From an uncultured Oscillospiraceae bacterium (lineage in GTDB: Bacteria; Bacillota; Clostridia; Oscillospirales; Oscillospiraceae): 13,699 bases of DNA. The notes beneath the pieces were generated by a model. The model had not been told where the DNA came from, did not search any database, and saw nothing but the letters and a program-made list of their open reading frames with translations. Every line of letters starts with the position of its first letter. Position 1 is the stretch's first letter. Positions 6,698 to 13,699 of the stretch are shown piece by piece. The DNA lies in assembly GCA_947628975.1 (NCBI GenBank), contig CANRBW010000025.1, forward strand, positions 1 through 13,699. The letters run 5' to 3'. The position numbers and the translations under genes were made by a program.

Positions 6698-6828
6698 GTG
6701 GCGGCCGGAGAGGCGGTCGGGCCGAGAGGTTTTTCGACGGACGGACACGCCGCCCCCGGCGCGGGAGAGGCCGGGCGCTTGTTTTGGGCGGACAGCGCCG
6801 GGCCGGGGACCGGCCGGAGGGCGAAGGG

Positions 6829-8004
6829 TCAGGGCTTGTCCAGCTCCAGGAGGACGCCGTCCTCGTACTTCAGGGGGAGGACGGTGTTGCGGGTGCCCTT
6901 TTGAATGTCGTCCATCCGCAGGGCCTCGGTGACGGAGCAGACCAGGGTGTAGGCCACGCCGTGGCGCTTGGCCCGGCCGGTGCGGCCGATGCGGTGGACG
7001 TAGTACTCGTTCTCGTCGGGGACGTCGTAGTTGAAGACCACGTCCACATCGTCGATGTCCAGGCCGCGGGCGGCCACGTCGGTGGCCACCAGGACCCGGA
7101 GCCGGCCCTCCCGGAAGCGGCTGAGGACCTGCTCCCGCGCCCGCTGGGGAATGTCGCCGTGGATGGCGTCGGCCTGGACCCCGCGCAGGCGGAGCATGGA
7201 GGCCAGGCGGTCGGTCATGGTCTTGGTGTTGCAGAAGGCGATGGCCCGCTCGTACCCGCCGGCGTTGAGCAGCCGCTCGGTCAGCTCGGCCTTCTCCCCC
7301 CGCTCCACCTCTACCCGGTACTGCTGGATGTCCGGCTTGTTCTCCGCCACGGCCTGGACGGTGATCTCCACCGGGTCCCGCTGGTAGACCCAGGAGATGT
7401 CCAGCACCTCCCGGGAGATGGTGGCGGAGAACATCCCCAGGTTGCGCCGCTGGGGCATGGTGTCCAGGATGCGGGTCACGTCCCGGATGAAGCCCATGTC
7501 CAGCATCCGGTCCGCCTCGTCCAGCACCACCGTCTCCACCTTGTCCAGCCGGACGGTGCGCCGCTTCATGTGGTCCATCAGCCGGCCGGGGGTGGCCACC
7601 ACGATCTGGGGGTTCTTTTTCAGGGTCTGGATCTGCTTTTCGATGGGGGCGCCGCCGTAGAGGCAGACGGTGCGGACCCCCTCCTTGAAGGCGCACAGGT
7701 CCCGCAGCTCCTCCTGGATCTGAAGGGCCAGCTCCCGGGTGGGGGCCAGGACAAGGCCGGTGACGTCGCCGCCCGCCGGGTCGGTGTGCTCCACCATGGG
7801 GATGCCGAAGGCGAAGGTCTTGCCCGTGCCGGTGGGGGCCTTGGCGATCACGTCCTTCCAGTCTATGAAGGGGGGGATGGCCCCCACCTGGATGGGGGTG
7901 GCGGTGACGTAGCCTTTCCTGTCGATGGCCTGAAGAATGGCCGGGGAGAGACCCATGTCCTTGTAGTCCTGTATCTCGTTGACGACCTCGCCGTTGACTT
8001 CCAT
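6829..8004 (-). CDS. DEAD-box ATP-dependent RNA helicase, minimal type
   Basis: Unwinds RNA duplexes using ATP, probably in ribosome assembly or mRNA decay. The 391 residues hold only the two RecA-like domains. Motifs: Q motif TPIQ (36-39), I APTGTGKT (56-63), Ia PTRELA (88-93), Ib TPGR (138-141), II DEAD (162-165), III SAT (193-195), V ARGLD (312-316), VI HRIGRTGR (337-344). There is almost no C-terminal extension, unlike CshA or DbpA, so the exact subfamily cannot be given. ATG at 8004 is chosen over an upstream in-frame ATG at 8052: minus-strand AAGGAAG lies about 6 nt before it, and the promoter (8041-8069) would leave the longer form without a leader. It is divergent from rpsO-pnp, another RNA-metabolism operon. 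Confidence 0.95.
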   Translation of the reverse strand: MEVNGEVVNEIQDYKDMGLSPAILQAIDRKGYVTATPIQVGAIPPFIDWKDVIAKAPTGTGKTFAFGIPMVEHTDPAGGDVTGLVLAPTRELALQIQEELRDLCAFKEGVRTVCLYGGAPIEKQIQTLKKNPQIVVATPGRLMDHMKRRTVRLDKVETVVLDEADRMLDMGFIRDVTRILDTMPQRRNLGMFSATISREVLDISWVYQRDPVEITVQAVAENKPDIQQYRVEVERGEKAELTERLLNAGGYERAIAFCNTKTMTDRLASMLRLRGVQADAIHGDIPQRAREQVLSRFREGRLRVLVATDVAARGLDIDDVDVVFNYDVPDENEYYVHRIGRTGRAKRHGVAYTLVCSVTEALRMDDIQKGTRNTVLPLKYEDGVLLELDKP

Positions 8005-8040
8005 ATCCAACTTCCTTTTCCTTAAAAAATCACAGGAGAC

Positions 8041-8069
8041 AGTGTACCACATCCGGACGGGAAATGCAA
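8041..8069 (-). promoter_or_regulatory. Helicase promoter
   Basis: Read on the minus strand, TTGCAT (8069-8064) and TACACT (8046-8041) are 17 bp apart, placing transcription start about 30 bp before the helicase ATG. Confidence 0.65.
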
Positions 8070-8116
8070 ACCCCCGGAAAAAGGAGGCGGAGCCGGCGGG
8101 CCAGCGGAAATTTTCG

Positions 8117-8145
8117 TTGACAAGGGGGGAAACTTATGCTAAACT
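8117..8145 (+). promoter_or_regulatory. rpsO-pnp promoter
   Basis: A perfect TTGACA (8117-8122) and TAAACT (8140-8145) with a 17-bp spacer. It faces away from the helicase promoter; the two -35 boxes are about 47 bp apart. A leader of about 105 nt would precede rpsO. Confidence 0.8.
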
Positions 8146-8164
8146 ATCTCCGCCTGTAAATCGG

Positions 8165-8248
8165 GCTGCCCCAGCGTACCCTCCGCTGTGACCCGCGGCG
8201 CGCACCGGCCCCGGTCTCGGCCCTGGGCAAATTTTTTTTGAAAGGTGG
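8165..8248 (+). promoter_or_regulatory. Structured 5' leader of rpsO, possible S15 autoregulation site
   Basis: The untranslated leader can form CAGCG (8172-8176) with CGCTG (8184-8188) and ACCGG (8204-8208) with CCGGT (8211-8215). Alternatively, an outer CCCAG (8170-8174) can pair with CTGGG (8223-8227), which competes with the first stem. A run of eight T follows at 8232-8239, right before the AAAGGTGG ribosome binding site. S15 represses its own mRNA through leader structures in several bacteria; that this leader does so is inference. Confidence 0.4.
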
Positions 8249-8256
8249 AACTTTTC

Positions 8257-8523
8257 ATGATCCGCAAAGACCAGAAGACCGAAGTGATCGACGCCAACCG
8301 CCTCCATCCCAACGACACCGGCTCGCCGGAGGTACAGATCGCCATCCTCACCGCCCGCATCGGCCAGCTCACCGAGCACCTGAAGGTCCATATCCACGAC
8401 AACCACTCCCGCCGGGGCCTCTACAAGATGATCGGCCAGCGCCGCAAGCTGCTGGACTACCTGATGAAGAAGGACATCGAGCGCTACCGCGCCATCATCG
8501 CCAAGCTGGGCATCCGCAAGTAA
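8257..8523 (+). CDS. rpsO: 30S ribosomal protein S15
   Basis: Primary 16S rRNA-binding protein of the small-subunit platform. The 88 residues are the usual length; conserved blocks include [34 protein letters not shown] and the basic [10 protein letters not shown] followed by KKDIERY. ATG 8257 is preceded by AAAGGTGG (8241-8248) at 8 nt; an earlier in-frame non-ATG start at 8245 overlaps that site and is rejected. rpsO followed by pnp is a widely conserved order, and both are probably read from the promoter at 8117. Confidence 0.97.
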   Translation: MIRKDQKTEVIDANRLHPNDTGSPEVQIAILTARIGQLTEHLKVHIHDNHSRRGLYKMIGQRRKLLDYLMKKDIERYRAIIAKLGIRK

Positions 8524-8541
8524 AACCGAGAGCGTCAACCG

Positions 8542-8575
8542 CAAAGGGTGGTGTGGCAAGCCACACCACCCTTTG
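8542..8575. other. Perfect intercistronic hairpin between rpsO and pnp
   Basis: CAAAGGGTGGTGTGG (8542-8556) pairs fully with CCACACCACCCTTTG (8561-8575) around CAAG, a 15-bp stem. No T-run follows, so it is not a strong terminator. In E. coli an rpsO-pnp hairpin is cut by RNase III for pnp autoregulation; an equivalent role here is inferred from position. Confidence 0.7.
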
Positions 8576-8604
8576 ACAAATCAAGACCTCCCGCGCCTCC
8601 TTTG

Positions 8605-8654
8605 TTAGCAGTTGAACGTGGGCCGAAGCCATTCGACCTAGCTTCAAGTGCTAA
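8605..8654 (+). other. Second hairpin upstream of pnp
   Basis: TTAGCAGTTGAA (8605-8616) pairs with TTCAAGTGCTAA (8643-8654) with one G-G mismatch in 12 positions. The 26-nt loop contains a small GGC-CGAA-GCC stem. It ends 24 nt before the pnp ribosome binding site. Confidence 0.55.
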
Positions 8655-8693
8655 GAGAGGGACCGGGGGGAACAACACAAAGGAGGAACCCCC

Positions 8694-10838
8694 ATGGCAA
8701 CCGTTATCACCCACAAGCAGTTCAACACCAAGACCTGGTCCATGGACCTGTGCGGCCGCAAGCTGACCATCGAGATGGGCCGGGTGGCGGAGCTGGCCAA
8801 CGCCAGCGCCCTGGTCACCTATGGCGACACCACCGTGATGGTGGCGGTCACCGCCGCGCCCCGCCCCAGGGACGGGGTGGACTTCTTCCCCCTGAGCGTG
8901 GACTTTGAGGAGAAGCTCTACGCCGTGGGGCGGATCCCCGGCTCCTTCCTGCGCCGGGAAGGGCAGCCCAGCCTGCCCGCCGTGCTGGCCAGCCGGGTCA
9001 TCGACCGGTCCATCCGGCCCCTGTTCCCCTACGACTTCCGCAACGACGTGGTGGTCACCTGCACGGTGATGAGCCTGGACCGGGACTGCTCCCCGGAGAT
9101 GACCGCCATGTTCGGCGTGTCCGCCTGTCTGGCCGTCAGCGACATCCCCTGGGCCGGGCCCATCGGCTGCGTGGAGGCGGGGTATGTGGACGGGCAGATC
9201 GTCCTCAACCCCACCCAGGCCCAGCGCCACGCCTCCCAGTTGGACCTGACCGTGGCCGCCAGCCGGGAGAAGGTGATCATGATCGAGGCCGGGGCCAAGG
9301 AGCTGCCCGACGACATCATGTATGACGCCATCTGCCAGGCCCACGAGGAGGCCCGCCGCCAGATCGGCCTCATCGAGCAGATGGTGGCCGAGGTGGGCAA
9401 GGAGAAGATGACCTACGACCACGCCGCCTTCGACCAGGCCCTCTTTGACGACATCGTGGCCAACTTCATGGACGAGGCCAAGGCCGCCATGGACACCGAC
9501 GACAAGAACGTCCGGGAGACCCGCTGGAACGCCATGATCGAGAAGTGGCACGACAAGTATCTGGACAGCCACCCGGACATGGACCAGTACCTGGAGGAGA
9601 TCACCTACAAGTTCCAGAAGAAGATCGTCAAGGCCTGGCTGCTGGAGGGCCACCGGGTGGACGGCCGGGCCAAGAACGAGATCCGACCCCTGGCCGCCCA
9701 GGTGGGCGTGCTGCCCAGGGTCCACGGCTCCGGCCTCTTCACCCGCGGCCAGACCCAGGTGCTGTCCGTCTGCACCCTGAACACCCTCTCCGCCGCCCAG
9801 AAGATGGACACCATCTGGGAGGAGGAGGAGGTGCGCTATATGCACCACTACAACTTCCCCGCCTACTCCACCGGCGAGGCCCGGGCCAGCCGGTCCACCA
9901 ACCGCCGGGAGAAGGGCCACGGCGCCCTGGCCCAGCGGGCGCTGGAGCCGGTCCTGCCCGACGTGGACGAGTTCCCCTACGCCATCCGGGTGGTCAGCGA
10001 GGTGCTCAGCTCCAACGGCTCCACCTCCCAGGGCTCCATCTGCGGCTCCACCCTGGCCCTGATGGACGCGGGCGTGCCCATCAAGGCCCCCGTGGCCGGC
10101 ATCTCCTGCGGCCTCATCCAGGACGACAACGGCGGCTTCACCACCTTTATCGACATCCAGGGCGTGGAGGACTTCCACGGGGAGATGGACTTCAAGGTGG
10201 CCGGCACCAAGGCCGGCATCACCGCCATCCAGATGGACATCAAGAACGACGGCCTCTCCCACGCCATCATCAAAGAGGCCCTGGACATCACCCGGGACGC
10301 CCGCTTCGCCATCCTGGACGAGATCATGCTCCCCTGCATCGCCCAGCCGCGGCCGGAGGTCAGCCCCTACGCCCCCAAGATGCTCACCATGAAGATCGAC
10401 CCGGAGAACATCCGGGACGTCATCGGCAAGGGCGGCAGCGTCATCCAGAAGATCACCGCCGAGTCCGGCGCCCAGATCGACATCGAGGAGGACGGCACCA
10501 TCCACATCGCCTCCCCCGACGCCGCCAGCTGCGAAAAGGCCAAGAAGATGATCGACACCATCGTCTTCGTCCCCGAGGTGGGGCAGCTCTACTACGGCAA
10601 GGTGGTGTCCATCATGCCCTTCGGCGCCTTCGTGGAGCTGGCCCCCGGCAAGGACGGGCTGGTGCACATCTCCAAGCTGGCCAACCACCGGGTGGAGAAG
10701 GTGGAGGACGTGGTGAACATCGGCGATATGATCTGGGTCAAGTTCATGGAGATCGACGAGAAGGGCCGCTGGAACCTCTCCTACAAGGACGCTCTGCGGG
10801 AGCTGGAGCGCCGGGGGAGCAAGGCCCCGGAGGTCTGA
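8694..10838 (+). CDS. pnp: Polynucleotide phosphorylase
   Basis: Trimeric 3'-5' exoribonuclease that degrades RNA phosphorolytically and can add tails. The 714 residues are full length. Order: first RNase PH domain (about 15-150), helical linker domain (about 240-320), second RNase PH domain (about 325-460) with SGLFTRGQTQ (TRGQ from 350) and SSNGSTSQGSICGSTLALMD, KH domain with the GxxG loop IGKGG (577-581), and S1 domain from about 630 (GQLYYGKVVSIMPFGAFVEL, GLVHISKL). The C-terminus ends soon after S1. ATG 8694 has a near-perfect AAAGGAGG 7 nt upstream, suggesting strong translation. It is the second gene of the rpsO operon and closes with a strong terminator. Codon use is strongly GC-ending like its neighbours, fitting a resident core gene. 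Confidence 0.97.
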   Translation: MATVITHKQFNTKTWSMDLCGRKLTIEMGRVAELANASALVTYGDTTVMVAVTAAPRPRDGVDFFPLSVDFEEKLYAVGRIPGSFLRREGQPSLPAVLASRVIDRSIRPLFPYDFRNDVVVTCTVMSLDRDCSPEMTAMFGVSACLAVSDIPWAGPIGCVEAGYVDGQIVLNPTQAQRHASQLDLTVAASREKVIMIEAGAKELPDDIMYDAICQAHEEARRQIGLIEQMVAEVGKEKMTYDHAAFDQALFDDIVANFMDEAKAAMDTDDKNVRETRWNAMIEKWHDKYLDSHPDMDQYLEEITYKFQKKIVKAWLLEGHRVDGRAKNEIRPLAAQVGVLPRVHGSGLFTRGQTQVLSVCTLNTLSAAQKMDTIWEEEEVRYMHHYNFPAYSTGEARASRSTNRREKGHGALAQRALEPVLPDVDEFPYAIRVVSEVLSSNGSTSQGSICGSTLALMDAGVPIKAPVAGISCGLIQDDNGGFTTFIDIQGVEDFHGEMDFKVAGTKAGITAIQMDIKNDGLSHAIIKEALDITRDARFAILDEIMLPCIAQPRPEVSPYAPKMLTMKIDPENIRDVIGKGGSVIQKITAESGAQIDIEEDGTIHIASPDAASCEKAKKMIDTIVFVPEVGQLYYGKVVSIMPFGAFVELAPGKDGLVHISKLANHRVEKVEDVVNIGDMIWVKFMEIDEKGRWNLSYKDALRELERRGSKAPEV

Positions 10839-10859
10839 TTCACCTGACCGGAAAAAGTG

Positions 10860-10898
10860 ACAGGTCGGGGCCTGGGAGGGGCCCCGACCTGTTTTTTT
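10860..10898 (+). terminator. Intrinsic terminator of the rpsO-pnp operon
   Basis: ACAGGTCGGGGCC (10860-10872) pairs perfectly with GGCCCCGACCTGT (10880-10892), a 13-bp stem with a 7-nt loop, followed by seven T (10892-10898). It lies 21 bp after the pnp stop. Confidence 0.95.
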
Positions 10899-10929
10899 GG
10901 GAAAAGTTCGTCAAAAGACACAAAAACTC

Positions 10930-10940
10930 GGGGGGGGGGG
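10930..10940. repeat. 11-G homopolymer tract
   Basis: Eleven consecutive G on the plus strand, between the pnp terminator and the promoter of the S-layer protein gene (-35 region 48 bp away). Such tracts change length by slipped-strand errors; an effect on expression is only possible, not shown. Confidence 0.9.
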
Positions 10941-10987
10941 TAACTAATTTTCTGTAAAAAAGCCATGGGGCTGGAAGGAAAAAACAG

Positions 10988-11016
10988 TGGAAAATCCGGC
11001 GGACGGGTGATATAAT
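10988..11016 (+). promoter_or_regulatory. Promoter of the S-layer-homology gene
   Basis: TATAAT (11011-11016) preceded by TGA makes an extended -10 element; TGGAAA (10988-10993) is a weak -35 at 17 bp. The predicted leader is about 70 nt and can form a small GAATC (11030-11034)/GATTC (11039-11043) stem-loop near its 5' end. Confidence 0.7.
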
Positions 11017-11095
11017 TTTGCCGTAACCGGAATCATGAGATTCGGAGGATGGTTATGTTCAGTCCGGAAAAAACTGGAAAAAGGGGAAAACGCAC

Positions 11096-13699
11096 ATGAA
11101 GAAGAAACTTTTTGCCATGCTGTTGGTGCTGTGCATGACGCTGTCCCTGGTGCCCACGGTGGCCCTGGCGGCGGAGAGCTACACCGACACGGCGGGCAAC
11201 TGGGCCGAGAGCTCCATCCAGCGGTGGAGCGAGGCCGGAGTTGTCCACGGCCAAGGGGACGGGACCTTTAACCCCAGCGGCAACATGACCCGCGCCGAGG
11301 CGGCCCAGACCTTCACCAACCTGATGAAGCTGAGCGCCAAGGCGGACATCAGCGCCTTTGTGGACGTGCCGGCTGACGCTTGGTACGCCGATCCCATCGC
11401 CAAGTGTGTGGCGGCGGGGATCATGAAGGGCACCGGCGCCAACACCGCCGACCCCGCCGGGGAGCTGACCCGGGAGCAGATGTTCGTGATGGTGGGCCGC
11501 GCCCTGGGCGTGGAGCCCGTCGAGACCTGCGACAAGAGCTTCGCGGACGCGGGTGAGATGGCCTCCTGGGCGGCCGGGTACATCAACGCCCTGGTGAACC
11601 TGGGCGTGATCAACGGCGTGGACGACGCGCACATCGCCCCGGCCAGCGACATCGACCGGGCCAGCGTGATGGCGGTGATGGACCGGATGATCGGGACCTA
11701 CGCCAACACCGACGGCACCTGGGAGGTGGCTGAGGACGGCGTGACCCTGGTGGTGGCGGAGGACGTGACCCTGACCGGCAAGGCCGGGGATCTGCCCATC
11801 GTCCTGGCCGGGGACAGCGCCAAGGTGGACATGAGCAAGGTGACCGGCGCGGCCAACGTGGTGGTGGAGACCGACAAGGTGGACATCACCGGCGCGCCTG
11901 TTGGGACGGACATCAAGTCCGACCCCGCGGCTGACGTGACCGCCAACGGCAAGGACGTGAACACCGAGGACTACGAGGTGCCCGGCGCTACTACTTCCAC
12001 TGGTAGCAGCAGCAGCAGCGGCGGCAGCCGCCCCTCCAGCTCCAAGGCCAAGGTCTATGTGGACCTGAAGCTGGAGCACCTGGTGGCCGACGTTGAGAGC
12101 GGCAGCAAGGTCAACAAGGACGAGGCTCTGACCGTCACCCTGAGCGTGCCTGAGGAGGACGCGGAGGGCTACGAGCTGCCCGACACCGTCACCGTGACGG
12201 TGGACGGCAAGGCGGTGGAGGGCGTGTACGACGCCAAGACCGGCAAGATCTCCCTCACCGCCGCCCAGGTCACCGGCGACATCGTCATCACCGCCACTGC
12301 CAAGGCCAAGGAGGTCACCCCTCCGGAGCCTGTCGCGGCGGACGTGGTGGCCGCGCCCCTGAGCGCTGACGCCAAGGCCGAGGGCTACACCGTCACCGGC
12401 ACCGTCGCCGAGGACGGCACTGTGAACGTGACCATCAAGGCCACCAGCCTGACCGAGCACAAGAACGGCGCGGACACCCTGGGTTACTGGGTGGGCTTCG
12501 GTATGCCCGTGGAGGGCGACGCCTCCGCCTACACCTACAAGGTGGCCGAGGGTACCGGCGAGGCCGTCGAGGTGGCCGGGCCCAAGACCCGGACCATCAC
12601 CGAGGGCGAGAAGACCTACGCCACCATCTACCTCACCGCCGACGTGACCAGCTACACCGTCACCCAGACCAAGGGTGAGGAGACCGTTACCTACAAGGTG
12701 ACCATCGACGTGACCACGAAGGTGCCCGCCGAGACCGAGCCGGAGCCCGCGCAGATCTCCGTGGTGGCGGCCCCGCTGGCCAGTGAGGACGTGGCCACGG
12801 GCTACGCCGTCACCGGCACCGGCGCTGAGGGCGGCACCGTGAACGTGACCATCACTGCCACCAGCCTGACCGAGCACGCCAACGGCAACGGCGACAAGGG
12901 CTACTGGGTGGGCTTCGGTATGCCGGTGGACGGCACCAGCGCCTACACCTACATGGCGGCTGAGGGCACCGCCCAGGCCACCGCGGTGACCATCCCCGCG
13001 GACCGGATCATCACTGTGGAGGGCAAGACCTACGCCACCATCTATGTGACCGCCGACAAGGCCGGCGAGCAGAAGGACGCCTACACCGTCACCCAGACCA
13101 AGGGCGACGTGACCACCACCTACAAGGTGACCATCAACGTCACCACCCTGGTGCCCGCCGAGCCGGAGCCCGCGCAGATCTCTGTGGTGGCGGCTCCGCT
13201 GGCCAGTGAGGACGTGGCCACGGGCTACGCCGTCACCGGCACCGGCGTTGAGGGCGGCACCGTGAACGTGACCATCACCGCCGACAGCCTGACCAAGCAC
13301 GCCAACGGCGCGGGCACGGAGGGCTACTGGGTGGGCTTCGGTATGCCGGTGGACGGCACCAGCACCTACACCTACATGGCGGCTGAGGGCACCGGCACGG
13401 CCGCCGCGGTGACCATCCCCGCGGACCGGACCATCACTGTGGAGGGCAAGACCTACGCCACCATCTATGTGACCGCCGACAAGGCCGGCGAGCAGAAGGA
13501 CGCCTACACCGTCACCCAGACCAAGGGCGAGGTGACCACCACCTACAAGGTGACCACCAACGTCAAGACCCTGGTGGATCCCGCCGAGGAGCCGGAGGAG
13601 ACCATCCAGGTGACCTGCTACTCCACCCTGGGCGAGTTCACGGAGCCGGCCAGCGGGGTCACCACTCCCGAAACCTGCTACGGCGATAAGAATGACGAC
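11096..13699 (+). CDS. Secreted S-layer-homology (SLH) surface protein with tandem repeats, 3' end beyond window
   Basis: The frame stays open from ATG 11096 to the window end, 868 residues with no stop. AAGGGG (11081-11086) lies 9 nt upstream. A Sec signal peptide (MKKK, hydrophobic core, cleavage near VALAA, residue 25-26) leads to three SLH domains at about 27-75, 81-138 and 143-200. These show YTDTAGNWAESSIQRWSEAG, FVDVPADAWYADPIAK and SFADAGEMASWAAGYINALV, each with a TRAE-, TREQ- or DRAS-type end. SLH triplets anchor proteins to pyruvylated cell-wall polymers. Then come a valine-rich segment (about 205-298), a Ser/Gly linker (299-317), an Ig-like beta segment (318-404), and three copies of a 139-141-residue domain at about 412-551, 553-693 and 694-834 sharing YWVGFGMPV and YTVTQTKG. 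The segment after 834 is different and contains two cysteines. The copies have no recognised function; adhesion or a stalk role is plausible. Confidence 0.92.
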   Translation, partial: MKKKLFAMLLVLCMTLSLVPTVALAAESYTDTAGNWAESSIQRWSEAGVVHGQGDGTFNPSGNMTRAEAAQTFTNLMKLSAKADISAFVDVPADAWYADPIAKCVAAGIMKGTGANTADPAGELTREQMFVMVGRALGVEPVETCDKSFADAGEMASWAAGYINALVNLGVINGVDDAHIAPASDIDRASVMAVMDRMIGTYANTDGTWEVAEDGVTLVVAEDVTLTGKAGDLPIVLAGDSAKVDMSKVTGAANVVVETDKVDITGAPVGTDIKSDPAADVTANGKDVNTEDYEVPGATTSTGSSSSSGGSRPSSSKAKVYVDLKLEHLVADVESGSKVNKDEALTVTLSVPEEDAEGYELPDTVTVTVDGKAVEGVYDAKTGKISLTAAQVTGDIVITATAKAKEVTPPEPVAADVVAAPLSADAKAEGYTVTGTVAEDGTVNVTIKATSLTEHKNGADTLGYWVGFGMPVEGDASAYTYKVAEGTGEAVEVAGPKTRTITEGEKTYATIYLTADVTSYTVTQTKGEETVTYKVTIDVTTKVPAETEPEPAQISVVAAPLASEDVATGYAVTGTGAEGGTVNVTITATSLTEHANGNGDKGYWVGFGMPVDGTSAYTYMAAEGTAQATAVTIPADRIITVEGKTYATIYVTADKAGEQKDAYTVTQTKGDVTTTYKVTINVTTLVPAEPEPAQISVVAAPLASEDVATGYAVTGTGVEGGTVNVTITADSLTKHANGAGTEGYWVGFGMPVDGTSTYTYMAAEGTGTAAAVTIPADRTITVEGKTYATIYVTADKAGEQKDAYTVTQTKGEVTTTYKVTTNVKTLVDPAEEPEETIQVTCYSTLGEFTEPASGVTTPETCYGDKNDD
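12329..13597 (+). repeat. Three tandem coding repeats of about 420 bp
   Basis: Copy 1 begins near 12329, copy 2 at 12752 and copy 3 at 13175. The copy 2 to copy 3 period is 423 bp (141 codons); copy 1 to copy 2 is 417 bp. Copies 2 and 3 share long identical blocks (SVVAAPLASEDVATGYAV; TADKAGEQKDAYTVTQTKG) and about 90% of residues by eye, while copy 1 is clearly more diverged. All changes keep the reading frame. Such repeats expand or contract by recombination. Confidence 0.9.

Noticed and set aside
5171..8025. Very long shadow frames (minus 5171-7696; plus 5764-8025)
   Set aside because: They cross cinA, the terminator and the helicase in other frames; low-complexity R/G/P-rich products with no motifs.
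8535..10688. 717-residue minus-strand frame over pnp
   Set aside because: Shadow of pnp; H/G/V/L-rich low complexity, no start signal.
11033..13300. 755-residue minus-strand frame over the SLH gene
   Set aside because: Its periodic H/G/V-rich sequence is just the complement of the tandem coding repeats; the plus strand has a signal peptide and SLH domains.

Overview
The window is GC-rich DNA from a low-GC-phylum relative that has become GC-rich. Gene content (YifB/ComM, ThiI, CinA, DEAD-box helicase, rpsO-pnp, a protein with S-layer homology domains), strong AGGAGG-type ribosome binding sites and sigma-A promoters with 17-bp spacers all suggest a gut clostridium of the Oscillospiraceae type (Flavonifractor/Lawsonibacter-like). 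The taxonomy is an inference from gene style, not a database match.

Layout. 1-585: C-terminal part of a CBS/CorC-domain membrane protein of the CNNM/hemolysin-like family, followed by a GC-rich hairpin. 650-3445: a promoter and a two-gene operon, yifB/comM then thiI. 3443-5297: an unusual 1.85-kb non-coding region filling everything between the thiI stop codon and the cinA promoter. 5363-6619: cinA. 6658-6697: a hairpin shared by the convergent genes. 6829-8004 (minus strand): a minimal DEAD-box RNA helicase, transcribed divergently from rpsO. 8117-10898: promoter, structured leader, rpsO, an intercistronic double hairpin, pnp and a textbook terminator. 10930-13699: an 11-G tract, a promoter and an S-layer-homology surface protein that runs off the window end.

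The most interesting part is 3443-5297. It holds 19 tandem units on the left and about seven on the right in the opposite orientation. Short units are 32-33 bp; long units are 82-83 bp and carry a 50-bp insert. On the left they form a higher-order period of about 180 bp (one long plus three short), like a small satellite DNA. The two arrays face each other across a central inverted repeat (4228-4417 against 4854-5043, ungapped, about 90% identical by eye, with 79 identical bases in a row). Each arm contains three consecutive hairpins, and in one of them the two copies differ by a base-pair-preserving double change. No protein-coding gene is credible in the region. It looks like an undescribed repeat/palindrome element whose structure, not its coding, is conserved.

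The ordinary genes fit housekeeping roles: RNA maturation and decay (helicase, S15, polynucleotide phosphorylase), tRNA thiolation (ThiI), DNA uptake or branch migration (YifB/ComM), nucleotide-pool repair (CinA) and cell envelope (CBS/CorC protein, S-layer protein).
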